Part shown: positions 6,472-9,067 of the stretch, piece after piece
How positions within the stretch are numbered: the stretch's first letter is position 1
Layout of the letters: each line of letters opens with the position of its first letter
From: Candidatus Acidiferrales bacterium
Lineage (GTDB): Bacteria > Acidobacteriota > Terriglobia > Acidiferrales > UBA7541
DNA: 9,067 bases
Assembly: GCA_955651735.1 (NCBI GenBank)
Contig: CATPAM010000480.1
Location: 1-9,067, forward strand
Direction: 5' to 3'
Translations under genes and position numbers: made by a program
Notes under the pieces: generated by a model
The model's database searches: none
What the model was told of the DNA's origin: nothing
The model's input: only the letters and a program-made list of their open reading frames with translations

Positions 6472-7950
6472 ATGTTCGCTTCGATTTCGCGTTCTCGCGG
6501 TCCTGTTGCGCTGCTCATTGTCATACTTCTGGTCCTGGCCGCGAGTCTCGCCTCCTTTGGCTTCGCGCAGCAAACCACCGCTCCCGCCATGTCGGCAAGC
6601 CCCACGGGCAAGTCCGGCGCCGCCGATTTCGCCGCGGCGGCCGACGAAGTACTTGCGCAGATGAGTGAGATCACCGGCCTGGCCCTGCGCAGCCCGCTCA
6701 AGAAGAGCCTGCGCTCACGCGAAGAAATTCGCGCTCACGTCATTCAGGAAATGAACGAGGACAAAGGCGCCGCTGAGCGTTACGCCGGTGCCAGAAGCGC
6801 CGAGGCCTTCGCCCTGCTTCCCAAAGGATTCGACCTCGATTCCTTTATGGTTGATCTGCTCACCGAGCAAATCGCCGGCCTGTACGACCCAAAAGCGCAC
6901 GAATTCTACGTTGCAGACTGGATTCCCATCGATGACCAGCGCATGGTCATGGCCCACGAGCTGACCCATGCCCTCGAAGACCAGCATTTCCAGATTGAAG
7001 CCTGGGCGAAAGCCGCTCGGCCCAACGATGACGGCGAGCTCGCGCGCGAGGCCGTTCTCGAAGGCAGTGCCATGGCCGCCATGGTCGAATATCTGCTCCA
7101 GGGCAGCGGGCGCTCCCTCCAGGATTTGCCCGACATTGACCCCGCCATGCTAATCGGCGACATGACGGAGACACCCCTGCTCAAGAAGGCGCCGCCCTTC
7201 CTGAAAGACGCGCTGATTTTCCCCTACCTCGACGGTCTGACATTTTCGGGCGCGGTGCTCAAACCCACCGGCTGGCAAGGGCTTTCCGCTATTTTCACCA
7301 AGCCACCGGTTTCCACGCAGCAAATAATGCATCCCGCGCTGTACACCTCCGGCAAAGTGCCTGCGCTGGTCTCGCTTCCCTCCATAGAAAAAAGTTTAGG
7401 GGCCGATTGCGCCAAGCTCGAAGAAAACGTCATGGGCGAATTCGGCTGGAAAGAAGTGCTGAAGCAATTTCTCGACGAGCCGCGAGCCAAGGCCTTATCC
7501 GCGGCGTGGGACGGCGACCGCTACGCCGTGTACGAGCAAAAACAGACCAAGCGCCTTTTGCTGATAACGCGCGAGCGGCTGGCGAGCGAAGAGCGAGCCC
7601 AGCGTTTCTTCGGCCAATATTCCGAGGCGCTGGAGAAAAAATACGACAAGCGCAGCAATCTTTTTCGCAAGCCCGATTTCTTTTCCTTCGATACTCCGGA
7701 CGGCGGTGTCTTCCTCCGCTGTTTTGAAAAGGAGTGCGTGACCCTCGAAGGTGGCGACCGCGCGCTCTTCCTCAAGCTCAATAAAGACCTGCAGTGGCCG
7801 CCCGTGCCGGAAGCACAGAAAGTGCTTGCAAAGGACGTGAAAGAAGTCGCGATGGGAACGGGAGACGCCAGCGGCGCTCCTATGAGCTATCTTAGGCCGG
7901 CAGCTTCCTCGCCGCTGGAACCGGGCCGCGATTCTCTAGCAGCAGAGTAG
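6472..7950 (+). CDS. Secreted HEXXH zinc metallopeptidase-like protein
   Basis: The 492-aa precursor has an N-terminal signal peptide: basic residues at 7 and 9, a hydrophobic core at about 12-27 and a likely cleavage after FGFA (residue 32). The mature protein should be in the periplasm, outside the cell or on the surface. HELTH at 162-166, followed by ALEDQHF, is a zinc-protease active site: H162 and H166 would bind zinc and E163 would be catalytic. E197 in LEGSAM, 31 residues on, fits the third ligand of gluzincins. The C-terminal half carries no domain I recognise; C417 and C422 are close enough to form a disulfide or metal pair. The frame is open far upstream, but the earlier part overlaps the 149-aa gene and lacks protein character. 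An out-of-frame ATG lies at 6467. The 3' end overlaps the convergent YprB-like gene by 59 bp. The substrate is unknown. Confidence 0.85.
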   Translation: MFASISRSRGPVALLIVILLVLAASLASFGFAQQTTAPAMSASPTGKSGAADFAAAADEVLAQMSEITGLALRSPLKKSLRSREEIRAHVIQEMNEDKGAAERYAGARSAEAFALLPKGFDLDSFMVDLLTEQIAGLYDPKAHEFYVADWIPIDDQRMVMAHELTHALEDQHFQIEAWAKAARPNDDGELAREAVLEGSAMAAMVEYLLQGSGRSLQDLPDIDPAMLIGDMTETPLLKKAPPFLKDALIFPYLDGLTFSGAVLKPTGWQGLSAIFTKPPVSTQQIMHPALYTSGKVPALVSLPSIEKSLGADCAKLEENVMGEFGWKEVLKQFLDEPRAKALSAAWDGDRYAVYEQKQTKRLLLITRERLASEERAQRFFGQYSEALEKKYDKRSNLFRKPDFFSFDTPDGGVFLRCFEKECVTLEGGDRALFLKLNKDLQWPPVPEAQKVLAKDVKEVAMGTGDASGAPMSYLRPAASSPLEPGRDSLAAE

Positions 7951-9067
7951 GGCGCGTTTCGCTGTTCAACTCGATTCGCGCTTGCAACCGCGCAATGCGC
8001 GCGGCGAGCCGCTGTTCCGTTCGCAGGCCGCCGCACGCGCCGTGACGATCGAGAAAAAGCGCTCGTGCCCGGCGAATCTTCGCAATCCCCAGCTTCGCGA
8101 ACTCTAGCGCGCGTTCAAAATCCTTCCTCCTGCGCTCGTAGTAAACGGCGAGCTGCTCGCAAGCGTGCGCCCCATTGCGCTCGTCTTTCACCAATTCGTG
8201 CCACAAAGCGGCAGCCTTGTCGTGCTCACCGCGGCGCTTCGCCAGCAGCGCCAGCTCGCGCCGCGCCTGCTGGTCGTATTCCTTCGGCAAGCCGAGATCG
8301 ATGGCTTGTGTGCACGCGGAGTGCGCCCGCTGCGACTCACCGCGCCGCTGCAAAAAACGTGAAAGCCCGAACAAGTCCAAGCTCTCCACATCGCTGCCGT
8401 CATCAGATGCGAGCAGCGCGTCAATCTTGCCCACCAGTGCCGCCAGGCCGCGCAAATCCATCTGGTTGTGTCGCACCACGGCCGCCAGCGGCTCCGCCGG
8501 CCCTCCGCGCAAATAATCGAAGTAATGCTGCGGAATCAGCGCGGCCAGCACATCGTCTTGACGATGCCATCCCAGTCTCGCGGCGTCTAGCACGTGCCGC
8601 TCCAGCTCCACCAGCCGCACCGAACCGAGCCGCAGCTTCCACAACGCTCGCGCCGGATGCAGCAGATCGAGATGCGCCGTCAGCCGCGGCACGGCGATCG
8701 AGCGCGTCATGGTGAAGCGGTTCTCGAGCAGCGGCCAGTCGAATGACTTGCCGTTGAAGGTGACCAGCACGGGCCGCTCCGCAATGCGCGCGGCGACTTC
8801 GTGCAAGATCGCATGCTCTTCGCCAAAATCGCGCATGAAAAGCTGCTCGACTTGCAGCGCGCCGGCGTCCCACCAAGCTAGCCCAATCAGGAATGCATAG
8901 GTGCCCGTGCCGCCCGCCAAGCCCGTGGTTTCGGTATCGAGAAAAAGCCATTTCGACGGATCGCCCAGCGCCGCCTGCATGTGTTTGGAGAACGCTTCGT
9001 CGCGCCCGCGCGAGAGCAATTCGAGGCTTACTTCGGAAATGGCGCAATACTCCGGCGATGAAAACCA
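7892..9067 (-). CDS. YprB-like RNase H-fold 3'-5' exonuclease with TPR-like tail (5' end outside window)
   Basis: The frame is open to the right edge, so the N-terminus is missing; 391 codons are visible, beginning WFSSPEY. Counting from the first visible residue, the nuclease domain shows FLDTETTG with D44 and E46, NGKSFDWP with D110, and RHNQMD with H200 and D204. This is the DEDDh-type set of the YprB ribonuclease-H-like family, cytoplasmic proteins predicted to degrade nucleic acid from 3' ends using two metal ions. The segment GWHRQDDVLAALIPQHYFDY is also typical. The C-terminal part (about 235-345) has helical repeats resembling TPRs, which could bind a partner. A TTG at 9019 is an internal Leu rather than the start, since coding character continues upstream. 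The true substrate of the family is not established to my knowledge. It is convergent with, and overlaps, the protease gene. Confidence 0.88.
   Translation of the reverse strand, partial: WFSSPEYCAISEVSLELLSRGRDEAFSKHMQAALGDPSKWLFLDTETTGLAGGTGTYAFLIGLAWWDAGALQVEQLFMRDFGEEHAILHEVAARIAERPVLVTFNGKSFDWPLLENRFTMTRSIAVPRLTAHLDLLHPARALWKLRLGSVRLVELERHVLDAARLGWHRQDDVLAALIPQHYFDYLRGGPAEPLAAVVRHNQMDLRGLAALVGKIDALLASDDGSDVESLDLFGLSRFLQRRGESQRAHSACTQAIDLGLPKEYDQQARRELALLAKRRGEHDKAAALWHELVKDERNGAHACEQLAVYYERRRKDFERALEFAKLGIAKIRRARALFLDRHGACGGLRTEQRLAARIARLQARIELNSETRPTLLLENRGPVPAARKLPA

Noticed and set aside
7988..8004. CCGCGC-AATGC-GCGCGG inverted repeat after the protease gene
   Set aside because: Lies inside YprB-like coding sequence, has no T-run, and such GC palindromes are expected by chance at this base composition.
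1..9067. CRISPR arrays, tRNA genes, insertion sequences, toxin-antitoxin or defence genes
   Set aside because: No direct repeats with spacers, cloverleaf-like sequences, transposase motifs or recognisable defence domains were seen on either strand.

Overview
The window is a GC-rich, densely packed chromosomal segment from a bacterium. The gene set is a long multi-sensor hybrid histidine kinase, a REC/HD-GYP response regulator, a lineage-type secreted HEXXH protease and a YprB-like exonuclease with a TPR-like tail. This mix, with two small proteins I cannot name, looks most like an Acidobacteriota genome. That assignment is inference from protein character, with no marker gene to confirm it. 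I see no tRNA, rRNA, CRISPR array, insertion sequence or phage gene.

Layout. Positions 1-237 (minus) hold the start of a membrane protein that runs off the left edge. It resembles the middle of TMTC-like TPR membrane proteins, yet it has its own promoter-like and Shine-Dalgarno signals. Positions 329-1432 (minus) encode a response regulator with a receiver domain and an HD-GYP cyclic-di-GMP phosphodiesterase domain. A 171-bp intergenic region separates it from a divergent hybrid sensor kinase at 1604-5107 (plus) with the order 7TM-GAF-PAS-PAS-GAF-HisKA-HATPase-REC. The kinase and regulator very likely form one signalling module that lowers c-di-GMP in response to a membrane or intracellular cue.

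The kinase 3' end overlaps tail to tail with a small minus-strand gene (5078-5612) that appears frameshifted in a GC-dinucleotide run. A divergent promoter region leads to a conserved-looking 149-aa protein of unknown function (5897-6346, plus), followed by a secreted HEXXH metallopeptidase (6472-7950, plus). The protease gene overlaps tail to tail by 59 bp with a YprB-type RNase H-fold exonuclease gene (minus), whose 5' end lies beyond the right edge.

Three genes (starts at 1432, 5612 and 6472) have a -10-like hexamer within about 10-15 bases of the start codon and poor or no Shine-Dalgarno sequence, which hints at leaderless or near-leaderless transcripts. Overall this looks like an ordinary regulatory and housekeeping region with a few odd points. 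I do not see convincing evidence of a wholly new multi-gene system.
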